Below, one piece after another: positions 13,814 through 20,630 of a DNA stretch of 20,630 nucleotides. Under the pieces are notes generated by a model that made no database searches, was not told the origin of the DNA, and saw only the letters and a list, made by a program, of their open reading frames with translations. Position 1 is the first letter of the stretch. Every line of letters starts with the position of its first letter. A program made the position numbers and the translations under genes. This DNA comes from Bacillota bacterium (GTDB taxonomy: Bacteria; Bacillota; Clostridia; Peptostreptococcales; Anaerovoracaceae): positions 1-20,630 of the forward strand of contig JAEENW010000115.1 of assembly GCA_016283945.1 (NCBI GenBank), given 5' to 3'.

Positions 13814-15043
13814 CTACTTGCTCGCCTTTCCGAGCACGAGGTAGCAGATGCAGGCCACGATCATCGCGTTGACGGAGGCGATGCCCCAGTGCACGAAGTT
13901 GCCCACGAGGGCTCCCGCCACGACGCCGAGCACGGCACCCCAGTTGATCTCGGTGCTGACTTCCTTCCTGTACTTGTCGCGGTTCATGAAGAAGTCGAGG
14001 ATGATGATGCCGCCGATCGGGGGCAGGGTGGCGTTGAGGAAGCTCAGCCAGCCTACGAAGTTGTTGTAGAGCCAGGCAGCGGTCACGGTGCCGAAGATAC
14101 CGGCGACGATGACGAGCGGCCTCTTGGCGATCTTGGTGATGTTGGAGAGTCCGAGCGCTCCGGTGTAGAGAGCGTTGTCGTTGGTGGTCCAGATGTTGGC
14201 TCCGAGCACGATGAGGGCGGGAACGGCCAGGCCCTGGGCGATCATGACGTAGAAGATGTCGTCCTTGCCGGTGAAGGCTCCGCCGACGGCTCCGAAGGCG
14301 AACATGAGGGTGTTTCCGATGAAGAAGGCGATGACGGTGGTGATGATCGCGATCTTGTTGTCCTTAGCGAATCTGGTGAAGTTCGGGGTCGCGGTGCCGC
14401 CGCTCACGAAGGAGCCGATGACCATGCCGATGGCGGTGAAGAGGGTGATCCCTCCGGTGCTCTTGGCGAAGACTGCCTCAAGCCCGCCGCCCGCGGAGGT
14501 CGCGGTGACCATGGAGTAGATGCCGAGTATGGCGATGAGGGGAACGGAGACATAGCTTACGATCTCCATGCCGCGGATGCCGAAGTAGGCGGAGGCGGTC
14601 ATGCAGACGCCGGCGATGGCGATCAGGACCATGGGGCTGACGCCCAGGATCTCAGCCGCCGGGTAGCCGAACATCGCGGCTCCTACGCCGAACCAGCCGA
14701 TCTGGGTCGCGCCGATCATCAGAGAGGGCAGGTAGGAGCCCTTCTTTCCGAAGGAACGCTGGGCGAGAAGGTCGAAGGAAAGTCCGGTCTCGCTGCCGAT
14801 GTAGCCGAGGAAGCCGGTGTAGCAGGCGAGCAGGGCGCCGCCGATGACGACGGCCCAGACGAAGCCTGAGAGATCGAGCCCGTTGCCGAGGTTTGCGCCT
14901 ACGGACATGCTCGCGGAGAAGAAGGTGAAGCCCAGCATGATGAAGAACATCGCCAGGAATCCCTTGCGAGACGATCTGGGTACCGCCTCGAATGCGTAGT
15001 CCGCGTCCTTGTGCTGCGCGGGCTTTTTGGTGTTGTCAGCCAT
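13814..15043 (-). CDS. codB: Cytosine permease, NCS1 family
   Basis: A 409-residue inner-membrane transporter with about 12 hydrophobic segments. It closely follows E. coli CodB: FVMLG-like FFIMLGFTFFSASMSVGAN in TM1, TGFLGYIGSETGLSFDLLA, the ATQIGWFGVGAAMFGYPA segment in TM3, then MIAQGLAVPALIVLGANIWT, TNDNALYTGALGL and LYNNFVGWLSFLNATLPPIG. It imports cytosine with a coupling cation. The N-terminus has a short extra charged stretch (MADNTKKPAQHKDADYAFEA) before the conserved VPRSSRKG. Start: GGGAGGATC before the ATG. It is the first gene of codB-codA-M20; this permease-deaminase order is standard. Expression should fall when UMP is high, through the leader at 15130-15211. Confidence 0.95.
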   Translation of the reverse strand: MADNTKKPAQHKDADYAFEAVPRSSRKGFLAMFFIMLGFTFFSASMSVGANLGNGLDLSGFVWAVVIGGALLACYTGFLGYIGSETGLSFDLLAQRSFGKKGSYLPSLMIGATQIGWFGVGAAMFGYPAAEILGVSPMVLIAIAGVCMTASAYFGIRGMEIVSYVSVPLIAILGIYSMVTATSAGGGLEAVFAKSTGGITLFTAIGMVIGSFVSGGTATPNFTRFAKDNKIAIITTVIAFFIGNTLMFAFGAVGGAFTGKDDIFYVMIAQGLAVPALIVLGANIWTTNDNALYTGALGLSNITKIAKRPLVIVAGIFGTVTAAWLYNNFVGWLSFLNATLPPIGGIIILDFFMNRDKYRKEVSTEINWGAVLGVVAGALVGNFVHWGIASVNAMIVACICYLVLGKASK

Positions 15044-15129
15044 TGTTTGTGATCCTCCCTTTTCAAACTGTTTTAGCGGATTGCTTCGGTGTCCTTAAGG
15101 ATCGTCGTCGCGGCTGACGCCTGGCCTTG

Positions 15130-15165
15130 AAAAAAGCGGCCCTCCTGCTAAAGGAGAGCCGCCGC
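15130..15165 (-). terminator. Attenuator terminator of codBA
   Basis: On the minus strand GCGGC-T-CTCCT (15162-15152) pairs with AGGAG-G-GCCGC (15146-15136), two five-pair or longer helices around one mismatch, followed by six T. It lies in the leader before codB, so it must be conditional. Confidence 0.8.
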
Positions 15166-15186
15166 GTCTTTGCATGCGTTCAGAAC

Positions 15187-15215
15187 TGTCCTTGGAAGCC
15201 TCTCTGGACCTCCTT
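15187..15215 (-). promoter_or_regulatory. PyrR-binding loop (anti-antiterminator) of codBA leader
   Basis: The minus-strand leader has GGTCCAGAGAGGCTTCCAAGG (first 20 shown to key bases: TCC, GAGAGGCT), matching the PyrR consensus ARUCCNGNGAGGYU, with GTCC/GGAC as its stem. The preceding AAGGAG (15210-15215) can instead pair with CTCCTT in the ascending arm of the terminator (15151-15156), giving an antiterminator. PyrR bound with UMP would favour termination. Switching logic is known from Bacillus pyr operons; pyrR itself is not in this window. Confidence 0.8.
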
Positions 15216-15229
15216 AAAGCACCGTCTGA

Positions 15230-15258
15230 ATAATATATTGCCGGCGGAGCTTTGTCAA
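15230..15258 (-). promoter_or_regulatory. Promoter of the codBA operon
   Basis: On the minus strand a perfect -35 TTGACA (15253-15258) and -10 TATTAT (15230-15235) are 17 bp apart. Expected start is G15223, just ahead of the PyrR loop. The -35 is shared with the divergent kinase promoter. Confidence 0.85.
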
Positions 15259-15280
15259 TAATCCCGCTCGGATAAATAAT
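15252..15280 (+). promoter_or_regulatory. Promoter of the kinase-like gene
   Basis: -35 TTGTCA (15252-15257) and -10 AATAAT (15275-15280), five of six matches each, 17 bp apart. Start expected near 15287, leaving a leader of about 49 bases. The -35 overlaps the codB -35 on the opposite strand by five bases. Confidence 0.55.
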
Positions 15281-15335
15281 CGGATATAGGGCGCCGCTGT
15301 ATCCGAAATGAAGATGGTTTGCCCGCGGAGCGGCT

Positions 15336-17471
15336 ATGATCCGCGGATGCGGGTACGTAAACAGGGGCAGATGTTATATCAAATCAAAAAATGGAAAAGT
15401 AACAGTTGTCCGCTCCAATCCCCCGAAGCTCTTCGGGAAGGAAAAGCACAGAAACGCCAGCTCGGTGGTAAAGAAGATATCCCGCATACTCTCGACCGAC
15501 CTTACGGCGCTGCAGCAGTACGAGCAGCGCCTGGCCGAAGAGGGAGCGAAGGCTGAATCTCTGCCTACCGTAATAGAAAACGCCCGTGTCCATACCATAG
15601 ATCTCAGCAGCGCCAAGATCGACGCGAAGCACGGAGCTATGTCCCAGCGCCTTCCCATGGAGCTGTCGATGGACGGCAAAACTGTCAAGGGTGTCTTTAC
15701 CAAGAGATCCACCCTCAGCTATTTGAACGACTACGACAAGGCTATGAAGCGCGCGAAGGGAGCGGCTTCCCACGATGCCAACGCCAAAAAGGCGCTGGAC
15801 AATCTGCTGCCGGCTTTCCGCGCCTATCTCAGGGCTCAGCCCGGTGTTCAGAGCCCTTATCAGCTCACGGGCGACGACGAAAAGGATATCCTCGTGCTCG
15901 CGGAATATATGAGCGACGAATGCGACAAGGGCGAGGACATCGCCGAGGTGAAGCTGTGCAATATCCTGGCCGGATACGGCAGACCGCAGCCCGGCGATCC
16001 TGATATCTTCATGTTCGGCGGGCCCGTCACCGGAACCCTGGCGACGGAGCTCAGCAGCATTCACAGGCGCAAGATCACTCACGATCTGAACAATATCAAG
16101 CAGGGCTCCTGCCTCGACGACCGCAACTCCGCCATGTCGAAGACCGCCTCTCTTCTGGGAGTCTCAAAGGTCCTGTGCGGCGCTGTCCCGATGCGCTACA
16201 GGGATGAGCGCGGTAAGATCGTGGAGGGGACCTTCATGGAGATGTCGAAGGGCGTGGACTGCTTTAACCCCGGCAGCTTCAAGAGAGAAGCGGACATGGG
16301 CTCCCTGGATCACAACCAGGGCTTCCTCTGCAATCTCGCGGATCTCGAGGCACTCGACTTCATCTGCGGCAATACCGACCGCCACATGGGGAATATGATG
16401 CTGATCTTTGACGACGGCGATCCCGCGAAGATCACCGGCGTGCATGGCATAGACAACGACCTCTCCTTCGGCGTGCACTGCGCGGACAAGCGCTTGAGGA
16501 ACATGACCGAGCCCAAGGAGATGCTCGTCATGCGCCAGAGCACCGCGGAAAAGATCAAGTCGCTGACTCCGGTCCAGCTCAAGTTCGCCCTGAGGGAATA
16601 CAACCTGAGCGAGGATGAGCTTAACGCCGCGGCAAAGCGCCTTAAGTTCATGCAGAAAAAGATAGACGACGGCGTGAAGTACTACAACGGCAAGCCCGCG
16701 CCCGAGAAGAATAAGCCCGGGCTCGTCGCCGGACACCTGCGCGTGCTGCCCGACGAGGACTTTGCCAAGCTGCGCCTGGCCGATCTGGGCATGCTGGAAA
16801 AGAGCCAGCAGGCTGCCCAGAAAAAGAAGACTTCGGAGCGTCCCAATATCTTCGGCCGCGCTATCCAGAACGTCAAGATGCTGCTCAAGCGCGTAAAGGC
16901 TATAGCTTCCAAGGCCGCGGGCTCGGGTCAGCCGAAGGCTGAAAAGAAGGAGGAGGAGCTTACCAAGGTCAGCTTCGTCAACCGCGCGACCAGAGAATCC
17001 GCCTCGCAGCAGCTCGAGACTATGAACGGGCTCTCCTCGAAGGGCAATGAGCTCAAGGAGCCGTCAGAAGAGACGAAGAAGCTCGTCGACGCCGTCAACG
17101 AGTACAGGGATTTCCAGACGAAGCTCAACGAGCGCCTGAACCGAAAGCCCGGGGACCCCGGATACTCCGACTTCGACAACGTCATAGGCGCCAACGACAT
17201 GTTCAAGATGAAGTCGATGCTGAGGAAGCTCGACGAGCAGGCGGAGAAATGCTGCGACTCAGAGGAGCTCGGGGCGGAAGAGAAGAAGTTCGCTCAGGAG
17301 GTCTACGGCAGCACCTCCAGGCTGGCCCACATGCCTCCAGAGATCGACGCCGAGGAGAAGGCGACCGTGAGCGCCAACGAGCGGCAGGCCATGGAGAACG
17401 TCAACCGCCGCATGGCGAACGAGTTCTCGAAGAAGGCTCCGCAGGATGACGGCCCGGTCCTGGCGCAGTAA
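15336..17471 (+). CDS. PI3/PI4-kinase-like protein, function unknown
   Basis: A 711-residue protein with no signal peptide or membrane segment. Its middle (about 100-390) reads as a kinase of the PI4K-II/HipA-like superfamily: a strand VKGVFTKRS with candidate ATP lysine Lys123, a helix MSKTASLLGVSKVL, a hinge-like GTFMEMSKG, then the catalytic LDFICGNTDRHMGNMML (Asp348, Arg349, His350, Asn353) and metal-binding HGIDNDLSFG (Asp373, Asp375). The order and spacing match PI4K type II (NTDRG..N and AIDNGLAF). Residues 480-540 are basic and Lys-rich, and the last 170 are helical, possibly coiled-coil. Start: GGAG five bases before the ATG. It is a one-gene unit with its own promoter and terminator, divergent from codB. 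Substrate (lipid, protein or small molecule) is unknown; a signalling enzyme, toxin or host-directed effector are all possible. Confidence 0.75.
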   Translation: MIRGCGYVNRGRCYIKSKNGKVTVVRSNPPKLFGKEKHRNASSVVKKISRILSTDLTALQQYEQRLAEEGAKAESLPTVIENARVHTIDLSSAKIDAKHGAMSQRLPMELSMDGKTVKGVFTKRSTLSYLNDYDKAMKRAKGAASHDANAKKALDNLLPAFRAYLRAQPGVQSPYQLTGDDEKDILVLAEYMSDECDKGEDIAEVKLCNILAGYGRPQPGDPDIFMFGGPVTGTLATELSSIHRRKITHDLNNIKQGSCLDDRNSAMSKTASLLGVSKVLCGAVPMRYRDERGKIVEGTFMEMSKGVDCFNPGSFKREADMGSLDHNQGFLCNLADLEALDFICGNTDRHMGNMMLIFDDGDPAKITGVHGIDNDLSFGVHCADKRLRNMTEPKEMLVMRQSTAEKIKSLTPVQLKFALREYNLSEDELNAAAKRLKFMQKKIDDGVKYYNGKPAPEKNKPGLVAGHLRVLPDEDFAKLRLADLGMLEKSQQAAQKKKTSERPNIFGRAIQNVKMLLKRVKAIASKAAGSGQPKAEKKEEELTKVSFVNRATRESASQQLETMNGLSSKGNELKEPSEETKKLVDAVNEYRDFQTKLNERLNRKPGDPGYSDFDNVIGANDMFKMKSMLRKLDEQAEKCCDSEELGAEEKKFAQEVYGSTSRLAHMPPEIDAEEKATVSANERQAMENVNRRMANEFSKKAPQDDGPVLAQ

Positions 17472-17483
17472 GCTGTCTTTCAG

Positions 17484-17512
17484 GCGGCAGGGAAGTCCTC
17501 CCTGCCGCTTTT
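17484..17512 (+). terminator. Terminator of the kinase-like gene
   Basis: GCGGCAGGGA-agtcc-TCCCTGCCGC-TTTT: a perfect ten-pair stem 12 bases after the stop, followed by T4. Confidence 0.9.
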
Positions 17513-17522
17513 CTGTTATCTG

Positions 17523-17551
17523 AAAGCCTCGCGCTATACCCGCGGGGCTTT
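17523..17551. repeat. Second hairpin of the 17.5-kb cluster
   Basis: AAAGCCTCGCG (17523-17533) pairs with CGCGGGGCTTT (17541-17551) around ctatacc, with one wobble or mismatch. It may be a back-up terminator for either strand. Confidence 0.55.
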
Positions 17552-17557
17552 ATATTA

Positions 17558-17586
17558 AACAACCCCGCGTTGGACGCGGGGTTGTT
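17558..17586. terminator. Third hairpin; terminator of the nucleotidase gene
   Basis: AACAACCCCGCG-ttgga-CGCGGGGTTGTT is a perfect 12-pair stem with a five-base loop. On the minus strand it follows the 5'-nucleotidase stop by about 95 bp and is followed by TTGTTTAAT; on the plus strand by T-rich sequence. Nothing gene-like is seen in 17587-17679. Confidence 0.75.
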
Positions 17587-17679
17587 CTATTTGTTTTTAT
17601 TCAGACCCGCTGACCTGCCGTCCGCGGTCCTTAGAACCGTACGCTGCCGTTCAGGATGCAGGCCCTGCTGCCGGGAGTC

Positions 17680-19659
17680 TTACTCGGCGGCGGGGATGGT
17701 CAGGATCTGATCCGGATATATCCTGTTCGGATCCTTGATCTTGTCGGTGTTGGCGTTGTAGATCTTTCTCCACTTGCGGGGCTCCTGATAGAACTTATCG
17801 GAGATCTTCCAGAGGGAGTCGCCCTTAACGACGGTGTACTCGGTCTCCGCGGTGGGAGCCGGAGCGGGCTCGGGCTCGGGTGCGGGTTCCGGAGCAGGCT
17901 CCGGCGCGGGCTCGGGAGTGGGCTCGGGAGCAGGCTCCGGCGCGGGCTCGGGAGTGGGCTCGGGAGCAGGCTCCGGCGCGGGCTCTACGTAGCCTTCGAC
18001 CTTGGTCGGATCGTCGATGATGGTGATGCGGCCCTGAGGAGCGGCATACTGCTCGCCGACCTCTCCGCCGAGCTTATCGACGATGTACTTGATGAGGACC
18101 TGATTGTCGAGCATGACCTCGTCCTGGAGCAGCTTGATGTTGTCCTTGCCGAACATCGCGTAGCCGTCGCCGCAGGACTTGAGCATGTAGTTGTGGGAGG
18201 CGAGCTTGTAGGTCTTCTCGAGGTCGAGGGGCTCGCCGCCGACCTTGATGTCGCTGACCCTTCTCTGTCCCTCGACTCCGGTGAACTCGCTCTTGTCGTT
18301 GAGCTTGACGGGGGAGGGGATAGCGGTGTTGATGGTGTAGCTGAGGCCGGATACCTGGAGGAATCCGCCGAGCTCGCCCGGGTTGGCGGAGGAGCCAAGC
18401 TCGAGAGCGTCAGCTATCTGCTGGCCGGTGACCTCTACGAGGCATGCGGCGTTGCCGAAGGGATGCACGCTGATGATCTGTCCGTAGGTGATGTCTCCGG
18501 CGGGGATGTTCGCGCGGACTCCGCCTCCGTTGACGAAGGCGACGTCAGCTCCGAGGAGCTCTCTGTAGGCGTCTGCGCAGAGGTCTCCGAGGTTGGTCTC
18601 TTCCTTTCTGACGGCGCGCTTTCCGTCGGCGCCGTTGATGGTGAGCTCGACGGCGGTCTTGGCGACCACGGTCTCCTGGAGGCTCTTGAACTTATCGGTC
18701 ACGCCCTCGATGAAGGCAGTGGCCTCGGGATCAGCCTCGACCCCGGCGAGGTCTACGAGCTCGGCGCTCACGCTGCCGTCCTCGGCGATGACGATCTTGC
18801 CGGCGGCGGCGAGCTTGGTGCCGGTCTGCTGTACGAGCACTTCAGCGCCGTCCTTGGCGGCGACCTTCTCGGTGAAGGTGCTGTGGGAGTGACCGTCGAT
18901 GAAGGCGGCCATTCCGGTGGTGTTGGCGACCACGTCGCCGGAGGTCCAGGGATGCGACTCCTCGTCGATGCCCAGGTGGCCGATGCCGATGACGATGTCG
19001 GCTCCGGCGGCCTTGGCGCCGTCGATGGCCTTCTGAACGGCGGCGTAGAGATCAGCGCCGTCTCCGCCTTCGCAGAAGCCGTAGATGTAGTTGCCCTCTC
19101 CGTCCTGGAAGAAGGTCGGAGTGGACTTGGCGAAGGTCTCGGGAGTGGTAACTCCGACGAAGCCGATCTTCTTGCCCTTGACCTCGAAGATCTTGAAGGC
19201 CTCGAAGAGAGGCTCGCCGGTCCTGAGGTCGACGAGGTTGCAGCATACATACGGGAACTCAGCGAGGTCCTTCGCTATGTGCTGCAGCTGGTCGAGGCCG
19301 TAGTCGAACTCGTGGTTTCCGGGAGCGGCAATGTCGTAGCCGAGGTAGTTCATGATGTCGGTCATGTACTCGCCCGAGCTGATGGTGCCGATGACATCGC
19401 CCTGTATCGCGTCGCCGTTGTCGACGAGCAGGTCAGCCTCCTTGGAGAGCGTCGCCAGCTTGTCGAAGGGCAGGTAGCCGCAGTGGATGTCGTTGGTGTG
19501 GATGATCACGATATCCCCTGACTCAGGCGCGGGTGAGATGAGCTCTGGCCCCGGAGCGATGAGCGTGGGGGCGCCGGTGTCCGGTTCGTCCGCGTAGGCA
19601 AACGCCGCGAAAGAGAACACCATTGCCATCGTGAGGATCAGAGATAACAGCTTTTTCAT
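17680..19659 (-). CDS. Secreted 5'-nucleotidase (UshA type) with LysM domain
   Basis: A 659-residue exported enzyme. A Sec signal peptide (residues 1-23, ending AFAYA) is followed by the metallophosphoesterase domain: HTNDIHCG (Asp57, His59), VDNGDAIQG (Asp83), APGNHEFDYG (Asn115, His116), IGIGHLG and IDGHSHSTF supply the two-metal site. The 5'-nucleotidase C-terminal domain follows, with ETNLGDLCADAYR, FVNGGGVRANIPAGDITYG, HPFGN for the nucleoside pocket and SCGDGYAMF. A Pro-Glu-Ala repeat linker leads to a C-terminal LysM domain (YTVVKGDSLWKISDKFY to YPDQILTIP). It should hydrolyse nucleotides outside the cell to nucleosides and phosphate while held to peptidoglycan by LysM. AAAGGAGG precedes the ATG. 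It is a single-gene unit facing the kinase gene tail to tail. Confidence 0.94.
   Translation of the reverse strand: MKKLLSLILTMAMVFSFAAFAYADEPDTGAPTLIAPGPELISPAPESGDIVIIHTNDIHCGYLPFDKLATLSKEADLLVDNGDAIQGDVIGTISSGEYMTDIMNYLGYDIAAPGNHEFDYGLDQLQHIAKDLAEFPYVCCNLVDLRTGEPLFEAFKIFEVKGKKIGFVGVTTPETFAKSTPTFFQDGEGNYIYGFCEGGDGADLYAAVQKAIDGAKAAGADIVIGIGHLGIDEESHPWTSGDVVANTTGMAAFIDGHSHSTFTEKVAAKDGAEVLVQQTGTKLAAAGKIVIAEDGSVSAELVDLAGVEADPEATAFIEGVTDKFKSLQETVVAKTAVELTINGADGKRAVRKEETNLGDLCADAYRELLGADVAFVNGGGVRANIPAGDITYGQIISVHPFGNAACLVEVTGQQIADALELGSSANPGELGGFLQVSGLSYTINTAIPSPVKLNDKSEFTGVEGQRRVSDIKVGGEPLDLEKTYKLASHNYMLKSCGDGYAMFGKDNIKLLQDEVMLDNQVLIKYIVDKLGGEVGEQYAAPQGRITIIDDPTKVEGYVEPAPEPAPEPTPEPAPEPAPEPTPEPAPEPAPEPAPEPEPAPAPTAETEYTVVKGDSLWKISDKFYQEPRKWRKIYNANTDKIKDPNRIYPDQILTIPAAE
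17891..17985. repeat. 36-bp tandem repeat encoding the Pro-Glu linker
   Basis: Two perfect adjoining 36-bp units (17891-17926 and 17927-17962) and a partial third (to about 17985) encode 12-residue blocks of PAPEPTPEPAPE type in the nucleotidase. Further degenerate Pro-Glu codons run to about 17860. The exact DNA identity implies recent expansion, and copy number may vary among strains. Confidence 0.85.
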
Positions 19660-19706
19660 TTGGGATCCTCCTTTTCACAGATGAGCTGTATTTATTAGAT
19701 AAATAT

Positions 19707-19715
19707 ATATTACCA
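19707..19715 (-). promoter_or_regulatory. Extended -10 promoter of the 5'-nucleotidase gene
   Basis: TGGTAATAT on the minus strand is an extended -10 (TGN plus TAATAT). The -35 place (17 bp upstream, TTAAAC) is weak and lies in the inverted repeat at 19727-19750. Confidence 0.5.
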
Positions 19716-19726
19716 TAGGTCATTAA

Positions 19727-19750
19727 CGCGTTTAATTATTATTGAACGCG
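19727..19750. repeat. Operator-like inverted repeat
   Basis: CGCGTTTAAT-tatt-ATTGAACGCG: ten-base arms with one mismatch and a four-base centre. It overlaps the -35 region of the nucleotidase promoter, where a bound dimer would repress. The regulator is not identifiable. Confidence 0.5.
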
Positions 19751-19845
19751 CCGATCTATACATTATTTCGACAGAAGCGCGATTTGTATATCAAAGAATG
19801 AGTAAAGCGCGGGACGGGCTTCGTATTATTAAAATGAAGAGCTTT

Positions 19846-19883
19846 TCGGGGAACTTCGCTCAGGTTTCCCAGATTTTCCCCGA
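19846..19883. repeat. Inverted repeat in the nucleotidase/surface-protein gap
   Basis: TCGGGGAA (19846-19853) and TTCCCCGA (19876-19883) can pair across a 22-base loop. It lies upstream of both divergent promoters, in the otherwise AT-rich gap 19660-19958, where no gene is seen. Role unknown. Confidence 0.3.
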
Positions 19884-19900
19884 TTGTTAAGCAATTTTAA

Positions 19901-19929
19901 TATACAGTATCTTGTGTGCATGATATAAT
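19901..19929 (+). promoter_or_regulatory. Promoter of the secreted surface protein
   Basis: A perfect extended -10, TGATATAAT (19921-19929), with -35 TATACA (19901-19906, four of six) at 17 bp. Start near 19936, then AGGAGG (19943-19948) and ATG at 19959. Confidence 0.65.
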
Positions 19930-19958
19930 ATGATAACTAAATAGGAGGTTTAATTATT

Positions 19959-20630
19959 ATGAAGAAAGGAAAACGCGTATTAGCCTTAGTGCTCGCGCTC
20001 GTTCTCGTGATAGGCGTGCTGCCTATGTCGGCGTTCGCGGCGGCTACATCAGCCGTCGAGGGCAAGGACGACGCACTGGCAAGTGTTACCTACGCAAAGG
20101 AAAAATACACGCCGGATGAGCACGGAATAATAGTCATCAATGTGCCTTATTCCACTAATTCGGTAAGCACCAAGGATATCACCCTCAATAAGGCGAAGGG
20201 ATTCAGCATCGGGTCCCACAAGTTTGCCGACGCGACTGTCAAATTCCCCAGCAAGGGCGGCAACGTGAGCACCGGGCTCACCGTCAACTACACCAAGGAA
20301 GGGGATAAGACCAGGTATGAGAGGTCTTATACCGTGGGCTTCGTCAAGGACGATCCCAAGGATTCCGTTTTCGAAGGCACTCTCAGCTACAAGATGAGCA
20401 CCTCGGACAGCGCCCACACCTTCAAGGAGAGCGAGTTCACCAAGCTCTACAAGCAGAACGACGGCAAGGCGATCAAGTACATCTCCATCGAAGGCGAATC
20501 CAACTGCGTGGAGTTCAAGTACGACGGCAAGGCCTATGACGGCGGACTCATCCTCGTGTCCAACGCCTCAAAGCTGAAGATGACCCCGCTCGCCGCCGGC
20601 GAAGCCTGGTTCCCGGTCGACGCCGACGAC
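19959..20630 (+). CDS. Secreted surface protein, N-terminal part
   Basis: An open frame of 224 codons running off the window end. A Sec signal peptide, MKKGKRVLALVLALVLVIG then VLPMSAFA-A, is followed by a Lys-, Asp- and Thr-rich mature part. That part is predicted to be strand-rich (GIIVINVPYSTNSVSTKDIT, ATVKFPSKGGNVSTGLTVNY, FEGTLSYKMSTSDSAHTFK). This texture resembles Ig-like or S-layer-associated surface proteins of Clostridia, often long and ending in wall-anchor domains, but no specific family is recognised and the C-terminus is not visible. Start fixed by AGGAGG 10 bases upstream and an extended -10 promoter. It is divergent from the 5'-nucleotidase and shares its 299-bp gap. Base use becomes typical of the window after the first 60 codons. 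Confidence 0.85.
   Translation, partial: MKKGKRVLALVLALVLVIGVLPMSAFAAATSAVEGKDDALASVTYAKEKYTPDEHGIIVINVPYSTNSVSTKDITLNKAKGFSIGSHKFADATVKFPSKGGNVSTGLTVNYTKEGDKTRYERSYTVGFVKDDPKDSVFEGTLSYKMSTSDSAHTFKESEFTKLYKQNDGKAIKYISIEGESNCVEFKYDGKAYDGGLILVSNASKLKMTPLAAGEAWFPVDADD

Noticed and set aside
13802..14869. Plus-strand open frame opposite codB
   Set aside because: Product is an Asp/Glu/Gly/His-rich artefact of antisense codons; codB matches its family from end to end.
17891..17985. Tandem repeats as a CRISPR array
   Set aside because: Units adjoin without spacers, lie in frame in a coding linker and have a 36-bp (12-codon) period.
17656..19521. 621-codon plus-strand frame opposite the 5'-nucleotidase
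   Set aside because: Made of Gly/Leu/Val-rich antisense sequence including the antisense of the Pro-Glu repeat; no ribosome site.

Overview
The window looks like chromosomal DNA from a GC-rich, Gram-positive-type anaerobe of the Firmicutes (Clostridia-like), possibly gut-associated. Supporting this are strong AGGAGG ribosome sites, a lipoprotein-anchored ABC solute-binding protein, PyrR-type attenuation in front of cytosine genes, a secreted LysM enzyme with no sortase motif, and sigma-A-like promoters in AT-rich intergenic gaps. Host codon style favours ATA, ATC, AGG and CTC. I saw no tRNA, rRNA, CRISPR array or insertion sequence.

Layout. (1) 1-3257, minus strand: an ABC importer operon of the AfuABC/FbpABC type, reading solute-binding lipoprotein, fused double permease, ATPase (cut by the window edge). 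It has a clear promoter and an attenuating terminator after the first gene. Codon style changes abruptly inside the permease near 573. (2) 3433-5983, plus strand: a TraX-family membrane protein that appears leaderless, an unrecognised helical protein and a YkgJ-like cysteine-cluster protein, closed by a terminator. (3) 5954-6170: a gap holding a candidate structured small RNA on the minus strand, with its own promoter and terminator. (4) 6181-8141, minus: a CDF metal exporter followed by a sirtuin. (5) 8202-11194, plus: a two-component system followed by a family-6-like DNA-deoxyinosine glycosylase. The divergent gap between exporter and response regulator carries 11-bp-spaced repeats typical of OmpR-family operators.

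(6) 11226-15258, minus: codB (cytosine permease), codA (cytosine deaminase) and an M20 peptidase-like hydrolase, behind a PyrR-type attenuator. The cell would import cytosine, deaminate it to uracil and shut the operon when UMP is plentiful. (7) 15252-17586, plus: a 711-residue protein with a PI3/PI4-kinase-like catalytic core (DRHxxN and IDND motifs). It sits alone between its own promoter, whose -35 overlaps that of codB, and a run of hairpins. This is the most unusual gene here. (8) 17680-19712, minus: a secreted UshA-type 5'-nucleotidase with a Pro-Glu repeat linker and a LysM wall-binding domain. (9) 19901-20630, plus: the start of a secreted surface protein, cut by the window edge.

Nucleobase and nucleotide salvage is a loose theme: the 5'-nucleotidase releases nucleosides outside the cell and CodBA recovers cytosine. 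All functions come from reading motifs by eye; no database search was run.
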